A stretch of DNA of 64,000 nt from positions 1 to 64,000 of the forward strand of contig NZ_JALKAL010000010.1 in assembly GCF_023015765.1 (NCBI RefSeq), given 5' to 3'. Position 1 is the stretch's first letter, and each line of letters opens with the position of its first letter. The DNA is from Ornithinimicrobium sp. F0845. GTDB taxonomy: Bacteria; Actinomycetota; Actinomycetes; Actinomycetales; Dermatophilaceae. Of the stretch, positions 55,855 to 64,000 are shown piece by piece. The position numbers and the translations under genes were made by a program. A model generated the notes under the pieces. That model made no database searches, was not told the DNA's origin, and worked only from the letters and a program-made list of their open reading frames with translations.

Positions 55855-57795
55855 CTACTCGGCCAGCGGGTCGAGGTCGGGTCCGTGCACGAGCTCGTCC
55901 GGCCGACGGCGGTAGTGGGCAATCAGCTCGCTGACGCTCCGGCGGCCCACGGCGTAGCGACCCTGCTCCGGATCCCAGACGCAGTACTCCCGCAGCGCCG
56001 CGAGCTTGGCCTCCACCGCCGGCCGCTCGAAGGCCACCCAGGTGGCTCGCTCGTCGATCACCTGGGGGACGGGCAGGTGGAACTGCACGTCCTGGACGAT
56101 GCCTCGGCGGTGCGCCTCGCGCAGTCCCGCACCGGCGGCGGCGTGGTCGCCGTGGACGTCGAGGTAGCTCATCGTCCGGTGCGCAGCGAGCGGGAACCGT
56201 CTGGCCTGGTCCCGGACCACGCGCAGCACCTCGTCGCTGGTCACGGAGCCGTCCGGCAGACCCACCCGGATGATGTCGCGCTCGCGGACCCCGAGCTGAA
56301 CGACCGCCGCCGCCAGCTCGCGCCCGCGGGACGCGACGAACTCCTGGAGCGTGATCGGCTCCTCCAGCTTGCGGTTGGTGCCGATGATGGCCTGGGAGGC
56401 CTCGCCGTCCGTGAGGAGCACGACGACGTTGCGCCGCTCCCGTTGGCTCGCGATGGAACCGCCCATGAAGATGGTCTCGTCGTCCGGGTGCGGGATGTAC
56501 CAGATCACGACAGGCGTGGTGCGGTCCCGCCGCGCCCGCACCGCGCGGCGTGCCGGCTCGACGATGACCGCCGGCAGGTGCGGGGCGACGTCGCGGGCCA
56601 GGCGCACGGCGCGTCGCCTCACCCGGGTGGTCAGACTGGCTGGCTTCCGTGCCGTCGGGGTGGCCTGTGCGGTGGCCGTCGCGGGGGCAGCTGGCTTCGG
56701 GGCGGGTGCGGGCTCGGTGGCCCGCGGCTCCGCGGGTCTGGCGGCGGCCGGCTGTTCCGTGGCCTTGATCAGCAACCGGTAGGTCGGCCGCATCGTGGGC
56801 GTCCACTCGAACTTCCAGGGGTACTTGCCCGCGCCGAAGTCGAACTCGGTGGCTCCGATGCCTCGCCCCTCGGGCGACTCGAGGTGTTCGAGGATCTGCA
56901 GCTGCAGCACCTTGCCCATCCGGTAGGGCTCGTAGGCCGGCAGGTAGGCGCTGTTCCACGAGAGGAGCCGCCCACCGTCGTTGAACACCGTGCGGTAGGC
57001 AGCGATCCTGCCGCTGTGCGGGTCGTCGCCCTCGACCAGCGCGAAGGTGATCGCGTCGTCGGTGTGCTCGAAGACACCCCGGATGTGTGCCACGCGCCGG
57101 TCGTCCTCGAACAATGAGTGCCGCTCGGGGCGCCCCTGCGCATGGAGGTGCTCCTTCTCGGCGACGTGGACCGCAGCGATCCGGTCGAGGATGTCGTGCT
57201 CGGCACCCTGGAAGACGGCAAACCTCAGCTGGTGGTCGCGCAGCAGCTTGTTGCGGTACTTGGTGGTGTGCGAGGGGCGGGAGTACCCGCTGCCGAGATC
57301 CAGGTACGGGTTCTCGATGAGGAAGGCCAGGTGCCGGTGGTGGTCCTGGGACTTGCGGACCTGCCAGGCGAACTGCGACTCCGAGGGGATCCCGGTCAGG
57401 TGCACGCTGGCGACCGCGCCCTCCTCGACCAACCCGCTGAGGTGCTCCATCACCAGCCTGGTCAGGGTCTCGGGCCGGGCGGTCGCGCCGTCCTGCGCCT
57501 CGGCATACAGCACGGCCAGATAGTCGCCGTGGCTCGCCCACCTCAGCACCCGGACATCCTTGCCGGCGCGTTGTTCCGGACGGATCGAGCACGGCGCGAT
57601 CGCGACCAGCCGGCCGTCCTGCCGGACGGTCACCACGTGGAGTCGATACCCGTCGGCCGAGCGGTAGCTCTCCCACCAGGCGGTGACGAACCGGTGCGTC
57701 ACGTAGTAGGGGGTGCCGGGGGCGCGCTCCAGCTCCTCCCACTCCGTCCGCAGGCCCGCGAGCCCCTCCGAACCGGTGACGACCGCGACGTCCAT
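55855..57795 (-). CDS. GNAT (FemABX/CelD-like) - PIG-L deacetylase fusion
   Basis: 646 residues. The N-terminal 340 residues resemble a two-lobe FemABX/BioF2-like acyltransferase (TEWEELERAPGTPYYVTHRF, GYSRPSHTTKYRNKLLRD, FDFGAGKYPWKFEW). A Pro/Ala/Thr-rich linker (about 345-390) leads to the PIG-L/LmbE deacetylase (about 420-640), with zinc motif HPDDE at 436-440 and the DVHGDHAAAG motif near 548. PIG-L enzymes remove N-acetyl groups from sugars such as GlcNAc-inositol. Joining an acyltransferase to a deacetylase suggests a swap of acyl groups on an amino sugar or conjugate (inference). ATG 57795 overlaps the upstream GNAT stop by one base. Confidence 0.88.
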   Translation of the reverse strand: MDVAVVTGSEGLAGLRTEWEELERAPGTPYYVTHRFVTAWWESYRSADGYRLHVVTVRQDGRLVAIAPCSIRPEQRAGKDVRVLRWASHGDYLAVLYAEAQDGATARPETLTRLVMEHLSGLVEEGAVASVHLTGIPSESQFAWQVRKSQDHHRHLAFLIENPYLDLGSGYSRPSHTTKYRNKLLRDHQLRFAVFQGAEHDILDRIAAVHVAEKEHLHAQGRPERHSLFEDDRRVAHIRGVFEHTDDAITFALVEGDDPHSGRIAAYRTVFNDGGRLLSWNSAYLPAYEPYRMGKVLQLQILEHLESPEGRGIGATEFDFGAGKYPWKFEWTPTMRPTYRLLIKATEQPAAARPAEPRATEPAPAPKPAAPATATAQATPTARKPASLTTRVRRRAVRLARDVAPHLPAVIVEPARRAVRARRDRTTPVVIWYIPHPDDETIFMGGSIASQRERRNVVVLLTDGEASQAIIGTNRKLEEPITLQEFVASRGRELAAAVVQLGVRERDIIRVGLPDGSVTSDEVLRVVRDQARRFPLAAHRTMSYLDVHGDHAAAGAGLREAHRRGIVQDVQFHLPVPQVIDERATWVAFERPAVEAKLAALREYCVWDPEQGRYAVGRRSVSELIAHYRRRPDELVHGPDLDPLAE

Positions 57796-58415
57796 CAGAC
57801 CCCGGGCACCTTCCGGGAGGTCGGCAGGGCGAAGGTGCGCTTCAGATCCGGCACGTAGACCAGCTCGCGTCGGCGCACCATCCCGAACGCCGCGTAGGAC
57901 GTCCGCGAGGCCACGTTCGGCCGGGAGATGATGGTCAGCGCCTCGGTGCGCCCCTCCTGCTCCAGCAACTCGATACGTCGGGCGATGGAGAAGGCGTGGA
58001 GTCCGCGGCGTCGGTGCGCGATGAACACATGGTCATCCCACAGGTAGGCCTGGTGGGGCCTGACCCGGAGCGGGAAGCGGATCCGGGCGTTCACCGTGTC
58101 ACCCCTGGTGATGTGGCAGTAGCCGCACGGCTCGCCGTGCTCGTCCCGGATGATCAGCGTCTGGTCGGCAGGGTCGTCGAGCCGGGCCAGCAGGATCCCG
58201 ATCTTGCGCTCGTTGAGGTCCTTGGGGTAGTCCCGGCGCATCTGCCGCAACACCTCGGCCGTCGCGTCCTCCAGGGACCGCGCGGGGTCGGCCGTCGGAC
58301 CCGGCCCGGGCACGGGCATGGCGAACAGGTCGAGGGTCTCGCGCTTGCGCAGCGACGCGCGCAGGCGGGTGGGGCGGAGTCTGCGCAGGCGGGATCGGCT
58401 CAGCGGGTTGCGCAT
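57795..58415 (-). CDS. GNAT-like acetyltransferase
   Basis: 206 residues. The Arg-rich N terminus (RNPLSRSRLRRLRPTRLR) is followed by a GNAT-like fold with DDHVFIAHRRRGLHAFSIARR as the acetyl-CoA loop and NVASRTSYAAFGMVRRREL as the last helix and strand. The substrate is unknown. It shares an operon with the PIG-L fusion (TGATG junction) and starts three bases after the upstream ALDH stop, preceded by GAGG. Confidence 0.83.
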   Translation of the reverse strand: MRNPLSRSRLRRLRPTRLRASLRKRETLDLFAMPVPGPGPTADPARSLEDATAEVLRQMRRDYPKDLNERKIGILLARLDDPADQTLIIRDEHGEPCGYCHITRGDTVNARIRFPLRVRPHQAYLWDDHVFIAHRRRGLHAFSIARRIELLEQEGRTEALTIISRPNVASRTSYAAFGMVRRRELVYVPDLKRTFALPTSRKVPGV

Positions 58416-58418
58416 CCC

Positions 58419-59351
58419 TCAGATGCCCTTGGGGTGCCAGACGGTCTTGGTCTCCAGGAAGGCCTCGAGGCGCTCCAGGCCGGGCTCGGCCGTGAAGTCG
58501 GGCTCGACGGCCGTCACACCGGAGCCGGCCGGGCGCAGCACCCGCTTGAGGTTGTCGGCCGCGGCCCTCTCCAGGTCGCCCCAGACCACGTCGGGCGCGT
58601 CGGCGGCGCCGGTGAGATCGATCGCGTTGACGTCGCGGTGCGAGGCGAGCCACGGCGCGACCTCGGAGGTGACCCCGGTGATCAGGTTGACCACGCCACC
58701 GGGCACGTCGGAGGTGGCCAGCGCCTCGGCGAGGGTGATGGCCGGGACCGGTCGCTCCTGCGAGGCGAGCACCACAGCGGTGTTGCCCGAGACGATGATC
58801 GGCGCGACCACCGAGACCAGGCCGAGCAGCGAGGAGCCCTGCGGGGCCAGGGCGGCGACCACCCCGGTCGGCTCGGGTGAGGAGAGGTTGAAGAAAGGCC
58901 CCGCGACCGGGTTGGCACCGCCCAGGACCTGCGCGAACTTGTCGGACCACCCGGCATACCAGACCCACCGGTCGATGGCGGCGGAGACGTTGGCCTCGGC
59001 CCGCGCCGCGGTCAGTCCCTCCGCGGCCTGCACCTCGGCGACGAACTGGGACCGGCGGGACTCCATCACCTCCGCGACGCGATAGAGCACCTGCCCGCGG
59101 TTGTAGGCGGTCGCGCCGGCCCAGCCGGACTGCGCCTTCCGGGCTGCGACGACGGCGTCGCGGGCGTCCTTGCGGGACCCCTGGGCGGCGTTGGCCAGGA
59201 ACTTCGGCGACCGGCCGGTGGAGAAGACCTCGTAGGAGCGGCCGGACTCCGAGCGGGGGAACTTGCCGCCGATGTAGAGCTTGTAGGTCTTGCGGACGTC
59301 CACCCGGGAGGGGGCGGCGGACTTGGCCGGCTTGCGGGTCGTGGTGCTCAC
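58419..59351 (-). CDS. Truncated aldehyde dehydrogenase paralogue
   Basis: 310 residues, about 60% of a normal ALDH. It keeps the NAD-fold part (GATAYNRGQVLYRVAEVME, TGVVAALAPQGSSLLGLVSV, VVNLITGVTSEVAPWLAS) but has no catalytic Cys domain, and the usual E-L-G-G glutamate block is absent. It is the conserved short partner seen beside full-length ALDH and deoC in actinobacteria (from memory). It probably serves as a non-catalytic subunit. Its ATG overlaps the stop of the full-length gene by four bases. Confidence 0.85.
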   Translation of the reverse strand: MSTTTRKPAKSAAPSRVDVRKTYKLYIGGKFPRSESGRSYEVFSTGRSPKFLANAAQGSRKDARDAVVAARKAQSGWAGATAYNRGQVLYRVAEVMESRRSQFVAEVQAAEGLTAARAEANVSAAIDRWVWYAGWSDKFAQVLGGANPVAGPFFNLSSPEPTGVVAALAPQGSSLLGLVSVVAPIIVSGNTAVVLASQERPVPAITLAEALATSDVPGGVVNLITGVTSEVAPWLASHRDVNAIDLTGAADAPDVVWGDLERAAADNLKRVLRPAGSGVTAVEPDFTAEPGLERLEAFLETKTVWHPKGI

Positions 59352-60793
59352 TTCGTGGCTCCCGTCGTGACGTAGGCGGACAGACCGTGCCGACCGCCCT
59401 CGCGACCGTAGCCCGACTCCTTGTAGCCCCCGAACGGGCTGGCCGGGTCGAACTTGTTGAACGTGTTGGCCCAGACCACGCCGGCCTTGAGCTGGTCGGC
59501 CATCCAGAGGATGCGCGAACCCTTCTCGGTCCAGATCCCCGCCGAGAGGCCGTATGGCGTGTTGTTGGCCTTGGCGACGGCCTCACCGGGGGTGCGGAAG
59601 GTCAGCACCGACAGGACCGGCCCGAAGATCTCCTCCTGGGCGATCCGGTGGGTCTGGCTGACGCCGGTGAAGACGGTGGGGCGGAACCAGAAACCGTTGG
59701 CCGGCAGCTCGCACTCCGGGGCCCAGCGCACCGCGCCCTCCTCCTCGCCGACCTTGACCAGGGTGTTGATGCGGTCCAGCTGCTCACGGGAGTTGATGGC
59801 GCCGATGTCGGTGTTCTTGTCGAGCGGGTCGCCGACGCGCAGCGTGGCCAGGCGGGCCTTGAGCTTGGCCTCGACCTCCTCGGCGATCGACTCCTGCACC
59901 AGCAGTCGCGACCCGGCGCAGCAGACGTGGCCCTGGTTGAAGAAGATGCCGTTGACGATGCCCTCGACCGCCTGGTCGAGCGGGGCGTCGTCGAAGACGA
60001 TGTTGGCGGCCTTGCCGCCCAGCTCCAGGGTGGCCTTCTTGCGGCTGCCGGCGATGGTGCGGGCGATGGCCTTGCCGACGGCCGTGGAGCCCGTGAAGGC
60101 CACCTTGTCCACGCCCTCGTGCCCGACCAGCGCCTGCCCCGTCGTCCCGGCACCGGTGATGATGTTGACCACGCCGGGCGGCAGGTCGGCCTGCTGGCAG
60201 ACCTCGGCGAACAGCAGCGCGGTCAGCGGTGTGGTCTCGGCCGGCTTGAGCACCACGGTGTTGCCGGTCGCCAGGGCCGGGGCGATCTTCCAGGCCAGCA
60301 TCAGCAGCGGGAAGTTCCACGGGATGACCTGCCCGACCACACCGTGCGGACGCGGGTTGTCCCCGAGCGAGGCGTAGGCCAGCTTGTCGGCCCACCCCGC
60401 GTGGTAGAAGAAGTGCGCCGCCGCGATCGGCACGTCGACGTCACGGGACTCCTTGATCGGCTTGCCGTTGTCCAGGGACTCCAGCACCGCGAACTCCCGG
60501 GCTCGCTCCTGCATGATGCGGGCGATCCGGAAGAGGTACTTGCCGCGGTCCGCACCGGTGAGGCGGGACCAGGAGCGGTATGCCGTGCGCGCGGCGGCGA
60601 CGGCCCGGTCCACGTCGTCCTCGCTCGCCTCCGAGACCTCGGCCAGGACCTCCTCGGTGGCGGGGCTGATCGTCTTGAACGGCGTGCCGCCGCGGGAGTC
60701 GACGAACTCCCCGTCGATGAAGAGCCCGTAGGAGCTCTTGATGTCGACGACGGAGCGGGACTCCGGCGCCGGTGCGTACTCGAAGGTCGGCAT
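59348..60793 (-). CDS. NAD(P)-dependent aldehyde dehydrogenase
   Basis: 481 residues. The NAD site GQVIPWNFPLLMLAWKIAPA, the glycine-rich FTGSTAVGKAIA, catalytic Glu in LELGGKAANIVF and catalytic Cys in NQGHVCCAGSRLL are present. The position after deoC suggests oxidation of the acetaldehyde released by deoxyribose-phosphate cleavage, or of another short aldehyde. ATG 60793 follows deoC after 51 bases that include a GC hairpin. Confidence 0.95.
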   Translation of the reverse strand: MPTFEYAPAPESRSVVDIKSSYGLFIDGEFVDSRGGTPFKTISPATEEVLAEVSEASEDDVDRAVAAARTAYRSWSRLTGADRGKYLFRIARIMQERAREFAVLESLDNGKPIKESRDVDVPIAAAHFFYHAGWADKLAYASLGDNPRPHGVVGQVIPWNFPLLMLAWKIAPALATGNTVVLKPAETTPLTALLFAEVCQQADLPPGVVNIITGAGTTGQALVGHEGVDKVAFTGSTAVGKAIARTIAGSRKKATLELGGKAANIVFDDAPLDQAVEGIVNGIFFNQGHVCCAGSRLLVQESIAEEVEAKLKARLATLRVGDPLDKNTDIGAINSREQLDRINTLVKVGEEEGAVRWAPECELPANGFWFRPTVFTGVSQTHRIAQEEIFGPVLSVLTFRTPGEAVAKANNTPYGLSAGIWTEKGSRILWMADQLKAGVVWANTFNKFDPASPFGGYKESGYGREGGRHGLSAYVTTGATK

Positions 60794-60821
60794 ATCTCGT
60801 CCTTGTCGTTCCGGGGGTGCA

Positions 60822-60838
60822 CGGGGGCGGAGCCCCCG
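60822..60838 (-). terminator. Short GC hairpin between deoC and ALDH
   Basis: A perfect 7-bp stem CGGGGGC/GCCCCCG with a three-base loop, directly after the deoC stop. It may reduce transcription into the ALDH genes, or just stabilise the mRNA. Confidence 0.5.
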
Positions 60839-60844
60839 GGTGTC

Positions 60845-61852
60845 CTAGTAGAGGCTGGGGGAGTCGTCGGCGATGTAGTCGGCGCCGGAGTAGGCGCCGG
60901 TGCTGACCTTCTGGCGCTGCAGCAGCAGGTCGTTGAGCAGGCTGGAGGCGCCGAACCGGAACCAGTGGTTGTCGAGCCAGTCCTCACCGGCCACCTCGTG
61001 CACGGTCACCAGGAACTTGATCGCGTCCTTGCTGGTGCGGATCCCGCCAGCCGGCTTGACCCCCACCATCTGGCCGGTCAGCGCCCGCCAGTCGCGCACG
61101 GCCTGCAGCATGATCAGTGTCACCGGCAGCGTCGCCGCGGGCTGGACCTTGCCGGTGGAGGTCTTGATGAAGTCACCGCCGGCGAGCATCGACAGGTAGG
61201 ACGCGCGCCGGACGTTGTCGTAGGTGACCAGCTCACCGGTCTCCATGATCACCTTCAGCCGTGCCCCGCCGCAGGCCTCCTTGACCGCCACGATCTGGTC
61301 GAACACGGTGAGGTAGTCACCGGACAGGAACGCGCCGCGGTCGATCACCATGTCGATCTCGTCGGCCCCAGCACTCACCGCATCGGCCGTGTCGGCCAGC
61401 TTGACCGCCATACTGGCTCGTCCTGACGGGAACGCGGTGGCGACCGCGGCCACCTTGACCCCGCTGTCACCCAGGACGTCCTTGGCGTGGCCGACCATGT
61501 CGCCGTAGACGCAGACCGCGGCGGGGCGGGGCGTGCTCAGGTCGCTCGGGTCGGGGGTCAGCGCCCTGGTGGCCAGGCCGCGGACCCGCCCCGGGGTGTC
61601 AGCACCCTCGAGCGTGGTCAGGTCGATCATCGAGATGGCCGTGTCGATGGCCCAGGCCTTGGAGGTGGTCTTGATCGACCGGGTGCCCAGGGACGCGGCG
61701 CGGGCCTCGGCACCGACCTGGTCCACGCCCGGCAGACCGTGCAGCCAGGAGGTCAGGGCCCGGTTCGTCAGGCGCGACACGCCGAGGATCTCGCGGGCCC
61801 GCTCGGCCGCGTCGGTCGCTGTCGTCGCAGGGACGGCGGTGTCTGTGCTCAC
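60845..61852 (-). CDS. deoC: Deoxyribose-phosphate aldolase
   Basis: 335 residues, the long actinobacterial/eukaryotic type. The active-site lysines are in DFIKTSTGKVQPA (Schiff-base Lys) and GVKPAGGIRT. EIDMVIDRGAFLSGD and KVIMETGELVT are also present. It splits 2-deoxyribose-5-phosphate to glyceraldehyde-3-phosphate and acetaldehyde. GTG 61852 lies six bases after TAGACT (leaderless). It is the head of the deoC-ALDH-ALDH-GNAT-PIG-L operon. Confidence 0.96.
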   Translation of the reverse strand: MSTDTAVPATTATDAAERAREILGVSRLTNRALTSWLHGLPGVDQVGAEARAASLGTRSIKTTSKAWAIDTAISMIDLTTLEGADTPGRVRGLATRALTPDPSDLSTPRPAAVCVYGDMVGHAKDVLGDSGVKVAAVATAFPSGRASMAVKLADTADAVSAGADEIDMVIDRGAFLSGDYLTVFDQIVAVKEACGGARLKVIMETGELVTYDNVRRASYLSMLAGGDFIKTSTGKVQPAATLPVTLIMLQAVRDWRALTGQMVGVKPAGGIRTSKDAIKFLVTVHEVAGEDWLDNHWFRFGASSLLNDLLLQRQKVSTGAYSGADYIADDSPSLY

Positions 61853-61899
61853 CCGTCGAGTCTAGCCCGGCGCCCCGCCGGGACACCTAGGATCGGGGG

Positions 61900-62247
61900 A
61901 TGGCACTACACCTGGAACCGGTCCGCATCCCCGTCCCCGGCGGCAAGGTCATCGAGGAGTTCGCCGGCCGCGTCGCCACCGGGCACAACAACTACTCGGT
62001 GGCCCGCATGAGTGCGCCCGCTGGGTGGGACGAGCCCGCGCAGACCCCGGTCTTCGACGAGGTGACCTATGTGATCTCCGGCGAGATCATCGTGCACACC
62101 GAGGACGGTGAGCAGCGGGTGAGCGCCGGTGCCGGGATCCTCACCCGGGCGGGGGAGCGGGTCCGCTACGAGGCCGGTCCGGAGGGCGCCGACTACGTCG
62201 CCGTCTGCGTGCCGGCCTTCTCCGAGGAGGGGGCCCGACGTGCCTGA
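61900..62247 (+). CDS. Cupin-domain protein
   Basis: 115 residues forming one cupin barrel: [39 protein letters not shown] and [18 protein letters not shown]. The canonical GxH(x)H metal ligands are mostly replaced, so metal binding is uncertain. ATG 61900 lies six bases after TAGGAT (leaderless). Its stop lies inside the start of add (8-base overlap), so the two are coupled. It may be a small-molecule sensor or enzyme linked to nucleoside breakdown. Confidence 0.85.
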   Translation: MALHLEPVRIPVPGGKVIEEFAGRVATGHNNYSVARMSAPAGWDEPAQTPVFDEVTYVISGEIIVHTEDGEQRVSAGAGILTRAGERVRYEAGPEGADYVAVCVPAFSEEGARRA

Positions 62248-63418
62248 GCAGACCGGCGGGTCCGAGTCGCGCGGCGTGCCCGAGCAGGGCGCCACGCCGA
62301 CGCCCGAGCTGATCCGCGCCGCCCCCAAGGCGCTCCTGCACGACCACCTCGACGGCGGGCTGCGTGCGTCGACCGTGCTGGAGCTGTCGCGGGAGATCGG
62401 CCACGAGCTGCCCGCCGATGACGTGGACGGGCTGGCCGAGTGGTTCCGCGCGAGTGCGGACTCCGGCTCCCTGGTGCGCTACCTGGAGACCTTCGACCAC
62501 ACGATCGCGGTGATGCAGACCGCCGAGGGGCTGCGCCGGGTCGCGCGGGAGTGCGTGGAGGACCTGGCGGCCGACGGGGTGGTCTACGCCGAGTCGCGCT
62601 ACGCCCCCGAGCAGCACCTGACGGCCGGACTGCGCCTCGACGAGGTGGTGTCCGCCGTCGAGGAGGGGATCCGGGAGGGTGAGGCCCTCGCCGCCGAGGC
62701 CGGCCGGACCATCCGGGTCGACACCCTGGTCACCGCGATGCGCCACGCCGCCAAGTCCCGGGAGATCGCCGAGCTCGCGGTGCGGCACCGGGACGACGGG
62801 GTGGCCGGCTTCGACATCGCCGGTGCGGAGGCAGGCTTCCCCCCGACGCGGCACCTGGACGCCTTCGAGTACCTCCGTCGCGAGAACTTCCACTTCACCA
62901 TCCACGCCGGTGAGGCCTTCGGGCTGCCCTCGATCTGGGAGGCGATCCAGTGGTGCGGCGCCGAGCGGCTGGGCCACGGCGTGCGACTGGTCGACGACCT
63001 CACCCTGCACGGGGTGCCGGTGGCGCAGCTGGACGACCAGGTGCCCTACGCCGACTGGTCCGAGGATCAACTGGGCTCGGTGCACCTGGGGCGACTCGCG
63101 GCATACGTCAGGGACCGGCGGATCCCGCTGGAGATGTGTCCGTCGAGCAACCTGCAGACCGGGGCCTCCCCGACAATCGCGGCGCACCCGATCACCCTGC
63201 TGGACCGGCTGCGCTTCCGGGTCACGCTCAACACCGACAACCGGCTGATGAGCGGCACCTCGATGTCACGGGAGATGCAGCTGCTGGTCGACGAGGCCGG
63301 CTGGGGCTGGCGCCAGCTGCGCCGGGTCACCGTCAACGCGATGAAGTCGGCCTTCCTGCCGTTCGATGAGCGGCTGGAGATCATCGAGGGCGTCATCAAA
63401 CCCTTCTATGACGACTGA
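62240..63418 (+). CDS. add: Adenosine deaminase
   Basis: 392 residues. The metal/active-site motifs are [49 protein letters not shown] and [15 protein letters not shown]. It converts adenosine or deoxyadenosine to inosine forms. It has the actinobacterial NTDNR form in place of the more usual NTDDP. GTG 62240 overlaps the cupin gene. It fits with deoA, deoC and cdd in nucleoside salvage. Confidence 0.95.
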   Translation: MPEQTGGSESRGVPEQGATPTPELIRAAPKALLHDHLDGGLRASTVLELSREIGHELPADDVDGLAEWFRASADSGSLVRYLETFDHTIAVMQTAEGLRRVARECVEDLAADGVVYAESRYAPEQHLTAGLRLDEVVSAVEEGIREGEALAAEAGRTIRVDTLVTAMRHAAKSREIAELAVRHRDDGVAGFDIAGAEAGFPPTRHLDAFEYLRRENFHFTIHAGEAFGLPSIWEAIQWCGAERLGHGVRLVDDLTLHGVPVAQLDDQVPYADWSEDQLGSVHLGRLAAYVRDRRIPLEMCPSSNLQTGASPTIAAHPITLLDRLRFRVTLNTDNRLMSGTSMSREMQLLVDEAGWGWRQLRRVTVNAMKSAFLPFDERLEIIEGVIKPFYDD

Positions 63419-63496
63419 TCCTCACGCCCCGGCCATGCTGGGGGCCATGCCACGCGGCCGGGCCATGCCACGCCGCCCGGCCACGCGACACCTCCC

Positions 63497-63562
63497 GGCC
63501 ATGCGACAAAATGTGCGCCGAGGGACGTCTTGGCGGCGCGGCGCACCTTTTGTCGCATGGCC
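63497..63562. terminator. Large bidirectional hairpin after add
   Basis: Inverted repeat with 23-base arms, GGCCATGCGACAAAATG... against ...CTTTTGTCGCATGGCC, one mismatch, 20-base loop. A second TTTTGTCGCATGGCCCGCGG follows at about 63570. It lies between the converging add and RDD genes, and likely ends both transcripts. Confidence 0.75.
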
Positions 63563-63600
63563 CGCGGGCTTTTGTCGCATGGCCCGCGGGCTGTCCCCGG

Positions 63601-64000
63601 TCAGCGACCGAGTGGGTCCGGGCCGAGGACCCGGGCGCGCAGGCGGTCGTCGCGCTCGAGGCGGAGCAGGTCGCGGCGGCGGCGCTCGGCCATCACGGCA
63701 GACATCACGGCCTCCGGGTGGGCGAAGGGCGGCGGCGCGGGCGACACGTAGGCCATCAGGTCGGCGTAGAGCGATGACCCGGTCGCGCCCCGGCTCGGCG
63801 GGGTCAGCTCGTCCCTGCGGGCCAGGAACTGCCGGATCGCCACCGCGAGCCCGTCGGGGATCACGCCGATGTCCGTGCCGATGGCCCAGGGGGCGAGCTC
63901 GACGGGCATCGCCGGCGGCTCGGGCAGCGTGAGGCGGACCCGCTCGCGGACCACGTAGGTGCCGGCGAGGAAGTCGCCCAGCCGCTTGGCCTTCTCGTTG
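63601..64000 (-). CDS. RDD-family membrane protein, C-terminal part
   Basis: 133 codons are in view; the N terminus with the membrane helices lies beyond the window. The visible start KRLGDFLAGTYVVRERV is the end of the RDD fold (usually LGDLVAGTLVV). After this comes a long cytosolic tail ending RLRARVLGPDPLGR that is rich in Arg/Leu/Asp. Function of the family is mostly unknown, though some members are ion exchangers. The stop is at 63601. Confidence 0.82.
   Translation of the reverse strand, partial: NEKAKRLGDFLAGTYVVRERVRLTLPEPPAMPVELAPWAIGTDIGVIPDGLAVAIRQFLARRDELTPPSRGATGSSLYADLMAYVSPAPPPFAHPEAVMSAVMAERRRRDLLRLERDDRLRARVLGPDPLGR

Overview
The window is high-GC DNA with strongly G/C-ending codons, frequent GTG and TTG starts, 4-bp stop/start overlaps and many leaderless promoters. 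Gene content points to an actinobacterium, most likely order Micrococcales and near Intrasporangiaceae/Ornithinimicrobiaceae (inference). Supporting genes are a mycothiol-type DinB enzyme, an F420-dependent oxidoreductase, a DUF222 HNH endonuclease, folD followed by DUF3017, a DUF6350 membrane protein, and an MgtA-type mannosyltransferase. Most of the window is core chromosome. No tRNA, rRNA, CRISPR array, integrase or transposase was recognised, and no gene-free stretch exceeds 300 bases.

Layout. 0-6 kb: a partial HNH endonuclease with a possible LexA box, a small GNAT/membrane-protein operon, the PcrA helicase, and a membrane-anchored M23 peptidase. 6-13.7 kb: a stand-alone B12-binding protein, sucCD, a DUF6350 protein, purN-purH and a YdcZ-type transporter. 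13.7-19.2 kb: a two-component system divergent from a DUF4956 / VTC-domain / Cthe_2159-type lipoprotein operon. 19.2-29.6 kb: folD, DUF3017, mdh, icd, a mycothiol-type enzyme, an S10-type peptidase, a 2H phosphoesterase, mgtA-manC and pyrD. 29.7-35 kb: a small unknown protein, a cyclic-nucleotide-binding protein coupled to a cyclase-like ATPase/TPR regulator, and an M20 amidohydrolase. 35-44.4 kb: a BMP-type nucleoside ABC importer with cdd and deoA, split by an unknown gene and a MarR/F420-reductase pair. 44.7-53 kb: a 2442-residue modular surface protein followed by a sortase. 53-64 kb: GNAT and ABC-F genes, a DUF1203 gene, a deoC-ALDH-ALDH-GNAT-(GNAT/PIG-L) operon, cupin-add, and a partial RDD protein.

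How it fits together. Nucleoside uptake and salvage recur: the BMP importer, cdd, deoA, deoC with two aldehyde dehydrogenase genes, and add, beside de novo purN, purH and pyrD. TCA-cycle genes (sucCD, mdh, icd) lie close together. ManC supplies GDP-mannose for MgtA. The two clusters most open to new biology are the DUF4956/VTC/lipoprotein operon, whose promoter region has three CTGTGC repeats at 11-bp spacing, and the giant seven-module surface protein with its sortase. Other points are divergent leaderless promoter pairs only 23-70 bp apart, short leaderless upstream ORFs before a marR and an ABC-F gene, a triple repeat forming a large hairpin before purN, and tandem duplications that include the stop codons of four genes.
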